Of a DNA stretch of 40,617 nt, positions 23,262-33,600 are shown piece by piece. A program made the translations under genes and the position numbers. This stretch comes from Pseudomonas putida W15Oct28 (GTDB lineage: Bacteria > Pseudomonadota > Gammaproteobacteria > Pseudomonadales > Pseudomonadaceae): assembly GCF_000708715.2 (NCBI RefSeq), contig NZ_JENB01000048.1:1-40617 (forward strand), written 5' to 3'. Positions within the stretch are counted from its first letter, which is position 1. Every line of letters begins with the position of its first letter. The notes beneath the pieces are model-generated. The model did not search any database. It saw nothing but the letters and a program-made list of their open reading frames with translations, and was not told the DNA's origin.

Positions 23262-26200
23262 TCATACTTTTGTAACAGGCAGTGCGCTGTCTAAACTGTT
23301 AATGTATGCGCTGTAAATTCGTTGGTAGAACAAAGGCCTGCTACTGAGTTTCGTGCCTCGGCAATACAGGTTGTCGACAGCGTCGTAGTGAAGCCCTTTG
23401 GCTTTCAGTGATTGCATTACTTCCAGAGTGGAGGTGGGCCTGTTGACAAGCAAAATGTCAACGTTGTGTTCGTTTGCCATCCTCTCCATCATCATCCTGA
23501 ATGGGGCTCTCTCATAATTGGGTATTACTTCATGAGAAGTTCGCCCTGGCACAGCCTCCCTCAGCTCATAATTTGGAACGCTCGCACCTCTTGCATAACT
23601 CTGCGTGACTGGACGTTTGCCCTTGATAGACGAGGCAAGGGAGCGTAGCGAAGCGGAATCTGTATCGACCACCGCCCTGAACCCATTCCGGGTAAAATAG
23701 TTCATCGTTGTAGGGGCTTCGAATGCCCCCGGAGCGTTGTACCCTTTTGCCATAGGGCCGGAAACACGACGGCCATGACTAAAGATCAGCAGTTGGCGGG
23801 GTTCGCTTGAGCCTTGGTACAAGGTGTAAACGTCTGGCGTCGTTGAAGCTGTTGCTGGGCCGCCATTGAGCTCGTAGAAATGACTGCGACCCACGTGTCG
23901 TCGCCATGAGCCCATGCGCGATGAGACCGATCCGGACAGGCTTTTCAACCGTTTCAACGCAGAAATACGCAACAGGCGTAGCCTCTGAACGCCCTTGCTG
24001 GCCCCTCTCATCAGCAAACTGCCTACTTTCGCCAAGCCCTTGCCGGAGGCGTCGAACACACTAGCGGCCATGCTTGCCCAGCCCAGTTTCTCCGATAAGC
24101 TCGGGTTGCTTTGTCGCAGCGACAGTTCCGCTGCGCCCAGCGCAAACGCCAGTGCGGAAACAGCAAGTAACAAGACCCCAAGCAAGCCGCCTGTCAGGAT
24201 CGACCCGATGATAGCCAGCACAAAAGCGCCAGCCAGCAGCAGCCATTCCCACCACGCTGCAGGTTCATGATGGGGTGGCGTGGTCTCGCGGATCATGTCG
24301 TCCAGGGAAGCCAGCTGTGCCGATTGTTCCCGGCGACTGACCATGATGTGCCCACTCGGGTCATGCCAGTTCACTGGGTCACGCCCTGCGCAATACGCCC
24401 GGTCATTCAAGCCGCCTTCGCCGAATGGGCTCAGGCTGTCACCCTGGAAGAAGGCCTGGAACCTGGGGTCGTACACGCGGTAGCCGTTACCCAGATGGTA
24501 GGCGCCGGTTACCGGGTCGACGCGCTGGCCGTTATAGCCCAGGCCGCACTTGAGTGCATTGAGCTGATCCAGGGGTGCCTCGCCCCAAGGCGTGAAGCCT
24601 GTCGCCTGGCTTTTCCAGCGGCCGTCGGCATCAATCGAATACTCTTCGGCAGCGCCATTTTGTGGGTCTGGCATCAGGAAAAGGGTATGTGCAGTGGGGG
24701 TCGCCTGGCCTATTTCCAGGCACTGCACCACCAGCCCAGCCTCTTCATCGAGCACCCGGTGCCGCACAGGTTTGCCGTGCGCATCCAGCCACATTTCCCC
24801 ACACAGCAGGTCGCCTTTGTATTGCATGACCCGGCGTTGTTTGTGGGCCTCATCCCACTGGGAGGCCAGGCGACCGATGTGGTCATATTCATAGCTTGCC
24901 AGTGGCTTGGTAGCACCGACTTTTGTTATTGACTGCAGCTGGCCTTCCGGCGTGTAGGTGAGCTGATGCCCTGAGGCGTCAGTGGTGAGGCTGCCATTGC
25001 CGTCACTGGCCAGTGTGAGGGTTGTGGGCGTGCCCGCTGTGCCGTTTTTGGGGGTTTTCGTCACCGTGACGGCTGTGCGCTGGGTGGGCTGCAGTGTATT
25101 GCCGTAAACGTAGCGGCGCAGTTCGCTTGCGCCGTCTACATAGGTCGTTGTGCAGGTCAGCAGGTTGCCAAGCACATCATAGGTGTAGGCCTGGTCCTTG
25201 ATGCTTTGCTTGTCCTTGTCTTGAATCTCGTAGCCTGTGACTGCCGCCACACGCCAGCTTGTGAGTTCATTGCGATCGGTTGCGTAGGTAAAGGTCTCGG
25301 TACGTGTGGCCTCGCTTTCACCGTTGCGGAACCACGTTTTGCTCAAGAGCTGCCCGGTCACCGACCACGTTTGTTGATAGCGGCTTTTGATAGCGCCATC
25401 CAGCGTGTATGTCCGCTGGGTTTCCTGGCCAAAGCTGTCGTACGCAAAGGCCACCAGCAGGTTTGTACCATTGCGCCGGTCGCTCACGAGCAATTGTTCG
25501 AGCTCGCCTTGTGCAGCATAGCGATAGCGATAGTCCAAGGCCCCGCGGCGTACCCGGCTGCGTCGATTCTGCCCATCGTGCCAGGCCTGGCTGCTGATGC
25601 CGTTGGTCAAGGCAGTGCGGCCGAGGGTGCCACGCAGCGAATGCTGAACCCGTTCGTGCTGCTGCATGCTGCGAAGCTTTCGGGATGTCAGTGTTTGCCC
25701 GAGCAAACGGGGCGAAATGCTCTCGGTGCTGATCAGACTTTGCAGGTTCGCTTCGGTTTGGGGGCGCTCGGCCTTGATGGCCTGGGTAAGTTCGTTGTAG
25801 GTGAATGTCGCAAGCGCCACCTTGACTGCAGCCTGCTGGCTGCCCTTGGCGTACCAGGACACGCTGTTGCCGTCGTCGCTGCTTTCGTTTGTTACTTCAG
25901 TGCCATCAGCTCGTTGATAGCCCTTGGTGATCGTCAATGCTGAGCCGTCGTTACTGTTTTCATTGGTCACTTCAGTGCCATCAGCGCGTCTATAAAGGCT
26001 GCGGTTGAACGTGATCGTCTGTGCCGAGCCGTCGGCGCCCACCGTCCTCGACGCGATTTGGTCGCCGCGCACGGTTTGTTTGCCCAGCTGCTTCTCCGTG
26101 CCTGATTTGCCTTTGATGGTGACCTGGGTGGGCATGTTGCTGAGCCCTTCGTAAGCCCATTTCACCACCGTGCCATCCGGCCCTTTGGTCTCCGTGCGTC

Positions 26201-27692
26201 GCTCGAGCTCGTCATATTTGAACTGCCATTTCCGGTTAACGGTGCCTACCGTTTCAGTGACCTCGTCGCACAAGCCGCGCGCATTGATGCGCCGCTCGCT
26301 GCTGAGGCCTGTGGCCTCCAGTTTTTTGCTGGCCGCGTCCCAGCGTTTATGGCTGACTGCGAGCGTGACTTTGCCGTCGAGCTGGTTGTTTTGTGTGTGT
26401 TCGACGCTGTGCAACGGGCCTCGCAACCAGGTGCCCACGAGGGACTCGGTACGCTGCGTCTGCGTGCCGTTTGCCTCCGCCTTGTTCCCCTGCGCCTCGG
26501 CCCGCCAGAACCAGTCGCGCAGCGTGGCTGGCAAGCTCACGCCGTCGTTGCGAACGCACAAGCCCCCAGGGTGGTAGTCGTAAATGCACTGGCGCTGCGG
26601 CTCACCGTCTGCGCCGTAGGCGATTTCTTCAAGGCATACGTAGTTCTGTGCCGAATCGTCACTGCCTGCCTGGCGCTGCAGTTCACGCCGAACGGGGCGT
26701 TGCAGGCCATCGAGCAAGGTGCGCCCTTTGCGGCCATCCGGGCCGACGGTGACGACCCAGGTGCCGTTGCCTGTCTCTGCCCATTGCTGTTCGGTTTTCG
26801 CCAGGGCCTCGCCATTTGCCTTTTGCGAGGTGTATTTATCGGAATTCCAGGCATAGGTAGTGCTGGTCAGCAGGCGGTCTCGTGCGTCATAGGTGTGGTA
26901 AGCCATCGATGTTGGCCTGCCCAGTTCGTCTTGATCCGTCTCGGCTAGCACGCGGCCGCTGCGCGCGGAGCGAATGTGCTGAGCCACGGTGGCTGTGAGG
27001 TTCAACTCGCCGTACTTGAGGGGCGCCTCGCGCTTTACCCGCAACTTGCCTGTTGCGGTGGTAGTGGTTTCTGTCAGGCTGCGCGTCTGCCGGGCAGTAT
27101 TGTTCTTGTACCAACGGGTCGAAGTCGTTTCGGTCTTCGTTTCTGCGCCGGTCGTGGTGTGGGTGACCTGCTGCAAGTCGATCACCAGTCCCTGGCGCCC
27201 CGTCGCTTTAGTGATGCCCCAGGGTGCAGTCGAAAAGTCGACCGTAACGCCTTCCAGGTTTAGTACCAGGTCAGGCATCAAGACGCCGTGGCTGTCGGTG
27301 CTGGCGTTTGCATAACCGAACAGGGTCACGTTCATGTCCGACGTGCTGCCGTCGGGGAACTTCAGGTAGCTGCATTGTGCGAGCAAGGGCGGGGCGTTGG
27401 TATCGGGGATCTTCGGGCACGATAGCGACTGTGTAGGGATAGCAGCTTGATCTTTCTCCAGCTGCAGCCCACTCAACAGCGTTGTCAGCGTAGGCACGTT
27501 GTCGCTACGGTCTGCGTTCGCCGTGCTGGCTGTTACCGGGTAGTAGCACAGGTGAGTGGTTTGCCCATCGTCAGCGACGATCTGGGAAAGCAGCCCTGAA
27601 TCTGCATGGTAAGTGAAGAGCGAGGTTTCACTTACCGTTCTGGCCGGTGTAAATGGATCAGCACTGGCAGTTGCCTTGGCATCGGTACTCAT
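23262..27692 (-). CDS. Rhs/TcC-like toxin protein 2, tail with HGRR motif
   Basis: A 1476-residue Rhs/TcC-like protein. Residues 1 to about 1117 are the YD-repeat shell, collinear with toxin protein 1 from the first residues (LFTYHADSGLLSQ, CYYPVTAS, ARSGRVLAETDQDELGRP) to VDPVTGAYHLGNGYRVYDPR and DPSGHIM. A hydrophobic segment follows (WWEWLLLAGAFVLAIIGSIL). The last roughly 250 residues are unique: YTLYQGSSEPRQLLIFSHGR (H1306), then a segment ending DILLVNRPTS (N1417) where a cysteine might be expected in a caspase-like fold. The tail may belong to the 'Stv putative adhesin' group I recall from Rhs ends, not verified. Its ATG overlaps the stop of the 2092-residue protein (ATGA), and GGAGGAG within that gene is its ribosome-binding site, so synthesis of the two is coupled. 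Confidence 0.9.
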   Translation of the reverse strand: MSTDAKATASADPFTPARTVSETSLFTYHADSGLLSQIVADDGQTTHLCYYPVTASTANADRSDNVPTLTTLLSGLQLEKDQAAIPTQSLSCPKIPDTNAPPLLAQCSYLKFPDGSTSDMNVTLFGYANASTDSHGVLMPDLVLNLEGVTVDFSTAPWGITKATGRQGLVIDLQQVTHTTTGAETKTETTSTRWYKNNTARQTRSLTETTTTATGKLRVKREAPLKYGELNLTATVAQHIRSARSGRVLAETDQDELGRPTSMAYHTYDARDRLLTSTTYAWNSDKYTSQKANGEALAKTEQQWAETGNGTWVVTVGPDGRKGRTLLDGLQRPVRRELQRQAGSDDSAQNYVCLEEIAYGADGEPQRQCIYDYHPGGLCVRNDGVSLPATLRDWFWRAEAQGNKAEANGTQTQRTESLVGTWLRGPLHSVEHTQNNQLDGKVTLAVSHKRWDAASKKLEATGLSSERRINARGLCDEVTETVGTVNRKWQFKYDELERRTETKGPDGTVVKWAYEGLSNMPTQVTIKGKSGTEKQLGKQTVRGDQIASRTVGADGSAQTITFNRSLYRRADGTEVTNENSNDGSALTITKGYQRADGTEVTNESSDDGNSVSWYAKGSQQAAVKVALATFTYNELTQAIKAERPQTEANLQSLISTESISPRLLGQTLTSRKLRSMQQHERVQHSLRGTLGRTALTNGISSQAWHDGQNRRSRVRRGALDYRYRYAAQGELEQLLVSDRRNGTNLLVAFAYDSFGQETQRTYTLDGAIKSRYQQTWSVTGQLLSKTWFRNGESEATRTETFTYATDRNELTSWRVAAVTGYEIQDKDKQSIKDQAYTYDVLGNLLTCTTTYVDGASELRRYVYGNTLQPTQRTAVTVTKTPKNGTAGTPTTLTLASDGNGSLTTDASGHQLTYTPEGQLQSITKVGATKPLASYEYDHIGRLASQWDEAHKQRRVMQYKGDLLCGEMWLDAHGKPVRHRVLDEEAGLVVQCLEIGQATPTAHTLFLMPDPQNGAAEEYSIDADGRWKSQATGFTPWGEAPLDQLNALKCGLGYNGQRVDPVTGAYHLGNGYRVYDPRFQAFFQGDSLSPFGEGGLNDRAYCAGRDPVNWHDPSGHIMVSRREQSAQLASLDDMIRETTPPHHEPAAWWEWLLLAGAFVLAIIGSILTGGLLGVLLLAVSALAFALGAAELSLRQSNPSLSEKLGWASMAASVFDASGKGLAKVGSLLMRGASKGVQRLRLLRISALKRLKSLSGSVSSRMGSWRRHVGRSHFYELNGGPATASTTPDVYTLYQGSSEPRQLLIFSHGRRVSGPMAKGYNAPGAFEAPTTMNYFTRNGFRAVVDTDSASLRSLASSIKGKRPVTQSYARGASVPNYELREAVPGRTSHEVIPNYERAPFRMMMERMANEHNVDILLVNRPTSTLEVMQSLKAKGLHYDAVDNLYCRGTKLSSRPLFYQRIYSAYINSLDSALPVTKV
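25871..26020. repeat. 25-codon tandem duplication inside toxin gene 2
   Basis: Two in-frame 75-bp units; ACTTCAGTGCCATCAGC occurs at the same place in both. In protein they read ADGTEVTNENSNDGS and ADGTEVTNESSDDGN. Toxin protein 1 has only one such unit (RPDGVRLWSEPSEDG), so an extra strand pair seems to have been added to this shell. Confidence 0.75.
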
Positions 27693-30600
27693 GAGCGGTT
27701 CTCCTCCAACACGTTTTCGGCAGTGCTGTTCACGGGCGCAGCGGGTTGGGCACTGACGTTCAGATCTTCAGTGGTCACCGTCGTGCGGATGGGCTGTGTG
27801 GCCAGGCGGAACTTAACGGCGGGGTCGGTGCTGGCGACCGCGTCCGGGTAGACCATCGTCGTGGTCTTGCGGGCCACGCCCGGAATCGCTTCGATCACCT
27901 GGGTTTCGACGATGAAGCCATTCTTCAGCGTCCAGGTACGGGTAGTCGACGGGCCATCGAACTGGTTTCCGGTTGACAGGCTGCAGGTGGAGGAGAATGT
28001 CGCGCCTTCACTCAGCCCCAGGCTGCTGCTGCCTTGCCATTCCCAGATAGACGTAATCGGCTGTTGCCCCGCACCTGGCAGCAGCGTATGGCGCAGTACC
28101 CGAGGCAAGGGAATGATATTGTCGGTACGCCAATCCCAACCCTTCCACATCGGCCCGTAGCTCACAACCTCGAGCGAGCCGTCTTCTTCGGCGACCGAGC
28201 ACAGCACGCGGTCCAGCACCGGCTCACCTTCATACCCGAACACCACCGACTGTACCGGCTTGGTGTCGTTTTTGCCCTTGCGGGTCAAACGGGTGAGCAG
28301 GCAGTCCTTGATGGACAGCGTGACCGTGTATTCCTCAGCATCACCCGGCCAGACAGTGAAGGTGTAACTGTATTCACCCTGGGCCACAGGGTTGGTGTGT
28401 ACAGCCTCGAGCAGCTTGGTCGCACCATCAGCGATGTGCTTCAGGTGCACATGGCCTTCTTTGCCTTCCCACGCCAGGGTAAGCGTGCCGCCTTGTGCTG
28501 AGGTGATGCGGGTGGGGACCAGCAGGTAGGCCTTGCGGTTCATTTCGGTCTTGAGCTTGGTCAGTTCCGCGATCTTGTTAGTCAGATGGGTGGTTTGCGT
28601 AGCTGTAATACCTGACTCTTTGAGCCATTGATCCAGGTTGCCCTTGAGCGCATCTACTTTGTTGATGAACGCCTTTTTGTAATTCTCGCTGGGTTCCTTG
28701 TTGTCATGAGGGTTGGGCTTGGCCAGCGTTTCGCTGCGTCCGGAGGGGAATATCACTGTCAACCCGGTCAATTCGCCATGGGTGCCTTTGGCGCCTGTGA
28801 GCGTTACGCCATTGATGGCCAGGCGCTTGGAGCCTTTTGCTTTTTCTACCTGTGCGGAGGACAGGGTAATGGTCTGGCCGTTATGCAAGGTCAAGCGGTG
28901 AAGGCGATTGTCGTAGGCACTGAAGCGGAACGCCCAGCCATCGCCCAAGCCACTTTCGTTGGCACGGGTGGCAGAATAATGCAGCGTCAGGTCGAGTTCT
29001 GGCCCCTGACCCGACAGCCCCCGAATTACGCCCACAGGGTAGTGGGCGTGGAACAGGCCGGTCTTGCTGTCGACACCGTTTTCGCTGGCGCCACTGACGT
29101 CATAAAGCTCGGAGCCAAGGGTGCCGGCGTAGTCTGCGCAGAGTGAGTCTTGGGGGATGAAGGTGCGGCCCTTGAACGGCATTTCAATGGTGAGCGGTGC
29201 TGAGAAGGCTGGGGCAATGCCCGCCCTGCTGACATAGCTTGCGCTGCAAAGCTTGTTGTCTGGCGCGAGCGTTGCACCTTCTGGAATATAAAGGTGCATA
29301 CCCCCATTGTTTGTGTCCCACAGATCCGAAAAAAGCGGATACGTGCGCATTAGGTCCGGAGCGTAGTCCGATGTATAGGAGGTGATACGAATGCCTTTCT
29401 GCAGTGCTGCACGGGTGAGTTGAAGATGGACGCTGCGATTACCAGAGTCATTGTTACCACCTATTAACAAGAGTAAAACGCTTACATGTTCGGGGCCCAA
29501 TCTCCCCAGGCCCTTGATGGTGGTCAATGTTTCGCCGTCAAGGGTAAACCACTCGGGAAGCAAACTCTTAGTGATTTCGATGGCTTCATTTAGATTGGCG
29601 GAGTACTCGGTATCGTGTTTTATTTCTTCCAGGTCGTTAAGATCATTCAATGTAGTAAAGTCGGTGAGTTTTTTGAGTAATCCCTTCTCGGATAAGAGTC
29701 TACTGAGCTCATGCCTGAACATATCGAACTCATTCGTCACGAACACTATTTCGTTAAGCTTGCTCATTGCTAGGTTTGGCAGTGACTTCTTGGCGCGTAC
29801 TAACAGGCTTTCATCGGCGGAAGTAAGTGCGCCAACGGCCTTGAGTTGAAATAGTGTCGAGATGAACCACTGGGACTGCAAAGCATTTTTTGTTCTGGAA
29901 TCCAGCTGGTCATCAGTCAGCAGTTTTCCGTTACGGTTTGCCAAGATAAGTTGGAGTGTATCGAGCACGTCAATATACTCATCGTGGAGCGTGCAAAATT
30001 GAAGGTTGAGTTGGCTCTCGTTGCATGACAGGCATTCGGTCCAATAGCCTGACCCCTCATGCAACTCCCATACATCATTTAACATGCAATATTCATCGTC
30101 GCGGGCCAGTCCTGAGGCTATAAACGCCGGTATGTTGGCTGTAGGTACTTTTGACTGAAATTGTTCATAAGTAATATCGCGGATGTCCGTGTTATATTCA
30201 AGCTCTCTCTGTCGAACGTCTTCGATATCTCCCTCCGAAAGGAGCTCGCCTCCCAAGGTCAATAGTTGTCCAAAGCGTGTTGAAAAGTCGGTTTCCGCTG
30301 TCCACACTGAGGAGTAGGCGAAACTCTGCACCTCATCCCAGATCAAACGGTCGCGCTTGTAAATCATTCGCTGGTAGTAGAAAGTCGGGTCGTTTACAGC
30401 ATTCTCTGAATCGGCCGTCTCATGATGGCTGGCGACCATTACCCATTCAGCGTCCGCCGGCAGCCACAGGCAGTGATCAGCCAGGTCACTCGCCTTCTCG
30501 TTTGGCGCATGGGTAAGTGGCACTTGTTTACCCCACATCGTCACGGAAGAAGCCAACAGCGTGCCCAGCGCCTTGACCCACTCGGCCCTGCGCTTGTCCG

Positions 30601-33600
30601 CATTTTCCTCCGTTGATGCCTTCGGCTTGAAATCCCACGACGTGATGGCATTGCCGCTCCATCGATCAGTCATGGTCAGCGTCACGCCATCCTTGAAGTC
30701 TTCATACAGCTTGCCCAGGGTCAGCGGCTGCCCTTCAGGCGTTTCAAGCGCTTTTACAGCGTCACCGTCCAGCCCCGGCAAGCCTGTAACGATTACCCTG
30801 ACCGGTAAAGGCATGTGCCACAGGACCCCGCCGTTGGCGGCGGTCGGTTTGCCGTCTGATGCCTGGGCCGTGCCTAGCCGCAGGTACGCGCCCAAGGCCG
30901 ATTCTTCAAGGTCTTTCGCCAAAGAGGCCAGGCACTTGGCCGCAGTGGTATCGGTGCTTTTGATTGTGTATTGGAAAGGGGAGCCGGGCAGTTGGCCTGC
31001 GCTGTAGCGGTCGTACAACTGGATCTGGATGACCTGGCCGGCCACTGGGGTGAAGGTGTCTACCGGCCGGTACAGCTGCCACGTCAGCGCCTCCAGCTCT
31101 ACCGACAGATTGGAGTGTTGGGGTATCCACAGTGCATTGTTTGCATCGCCAGGCGCGACGGTTACGCCATCGCTCGCCAGCACGCCTGCGCGCAACATGC
31201 CAATCTGCGCTGGGTGCTGATTGATCTGCTCGCTAAGCGCCTTGGCCCATGTTGCAGCCGTGCCCCGCTGCGGCGTGAACACGTGAGTTTCGTACAGATA
31301 TTGCGTGGTTCGGTCGCGTACCTGCACGCAGACGCTTTCACCTGCGGGCGGGGGGGCAACCGGCAAGCGGCTAGCGATGACCTGGTTGGCCTTGAACGGC
31401 GCATTGCTGAACAACCGGCAGCCGTCGGCAAATGACCATAGCCGGTTGACTTGTACCTTGCCCGCAGCATCCAGCGCGATGAAAGCCTCCGACGTTGGGC
31501 TGCCTGTGGCGCCGATGGCCAATGCCCCGCCCTCGGTCAAATAGCCCGCGCAGAGCCACTTGTTGCCATCAGTGTTAGCGGGGGCGTCGTTGACGGCTTT
31601 GAGGAACTCTCCTGGCCAATCAGCGTTGCCTTTGGTGGTGGCCGTTGCGGTCCACGCAACCTCTTTGACGATGCGCCCGTCCTGTTCGTTGATCACCCAG
31701 GCTTTTACCTGTTCGCCCATACTCAGGTCGCGGTCGGCAAGCAGGTAGGCGGCGCTTTGCCATACGTGGGCACCCGCGCCGAGGGTAGCGGGTTCGAAAC
31801 CTGTCAGGTCGGGTAATAGATCATCATCCAGGTCGCCGCCGGTCCAGTCGTTCCAGATTGGGGTAGCAATGACACCCTCGACAAGTGCCAGGGTAATCTC
31901 GAAGTGCAGGGCCTGCGGGAGCATTAGTGTCAGGTTGGTTTTGTCGCCCAAACGGGTCTCGCTGCCTAGTCTGCCGAGGCGAGTGTAAATCGCGACGGGA
32001 AGTGTCGCCAGCACATCGACACGCGCCGACAGATTGTCCGGCGTTGTGTTGTAGTCGAGCTCACACTCCTTGCGATAGACGATTTGCCGGGTCCGCTTAT
32101 CACGCACTACCAGTTCGACGCGCCGCTTGCCAACACCGCCTTTTGGCGGCGGGATGAACGCATCCATCATCTGTGCCAGCGTCGCTTCGGCGCCGGTCGC
32201 GTCATGCAGGGCGTAAGCCCAGGCAATGTTATTGCCTACCTCCGTGAAGCCACGGAGTGCTATCCGCAGGGGCTGGTCGCGTTGCCAGAGGTCGACGGTT
32301 CCCTCGGCTTGGATATCACCATCGACCGCCGTATGGGTACCCAGGCGCACGAAGTCAGCTAGAGGTGACGCCAGCAGCTGTTCGCGGAAAAAGGCAGGCC
32401 ATTTGTCCTTCGTGTCGTTATCGCCGAATGTAAACTTCAACCTTGCGTCTACCGCCAGACCGGTCTCATCGTCATAAACATAGAGCCTACGATCGGTGGA
32501 GGCGTTCCGTTTGCGCAGGTCCAGGCCCGTGTTGCAGCGGCGCCAGCCCCTATTTTGAGGCAATTCGGGTTGGTGGCCAGCGGCCGGCTTTATTTTTATG
32601 TGCCCGTTAGCGTCGGCAACATACTGCCACGCGTTGGCCTTGTAAGAGTCACCCATCAGGCGCTTGAAGGCGTTCTCATATTCCTCTGCGGTGTCCTCTA
32701 CGATACCGGGCGGAAGTGCCGATGTGTTGCCGACAAAGTAGTAAAAACTGGTATTGTGTGCAAAAGAATAGGAGCGGGTCCTTGCGCGGATAGATTTTTG
32801 CTCCTCAATGGCGCGGTGAATCAAGGCATTGTTGGCGTGAGTAGGTAGGTCGGCGAGGGTTTCAATCGCCTCCAAGTTGTAATGGCCGAGCGTACTCGGC
32901 GAGATACGCCCGTAGCCATAATAAATTTTTAAATTATTATCTGACGCATCAAATACTACAAGGAAGGGATCAGGCGACGACCTTAGCGCCTGACTTGAGC
33001 GGCCAACTTTGATCCAGCCTGCATCCAGAAGTGATCGAAACGCAATGCCGGCGCGTAGTCGCATATTGCCGAGCTCGGTAATATTATTTATAGATAGCCA
33101 GCTTGGGTGTTCGAGTTTGCCATCGATCTCTATTTCGAAGTTAGATTTGCCGCCCTTGACCCAGGTGCAGCTTTTGCCATCAATCTCCAGTGTGTCGCCC
33201 TTTGAATAATATGGCTCTACTGAGGCCCTGCTTAAGCTTGTCTCTGGCTTATCTGTGGTCTGCTGATCGGTCAAGAGCAATTCGAGTTGCAAAGCGAGCG
33301 GGAGCATGATTGTCCAGGTTGTTTTGTCGTCCGAACAGGTATCAAGGCCCAGGCTGCGTGTTAGGTACGGAACAGGGCGAGCAGCAAGGCTGTACCTTAA
33401 GGCTTGAACACGCGCCGAGGGATTGTCCGGCGCCTTGCTGTAGTCCAGCTCGCATTCCCAGCGATCCACCGTCTGTTGGGTCCGCTTGTCACGTACGGTC
33501 AGCGTGACACGTCGCTTGCCAACGCCGCCTTCGGGAGGCTGGATGAACGCATCCATCATCTGTACCAGCGTCGCTTCGGCGCCGATGACGTCATGCAGGG

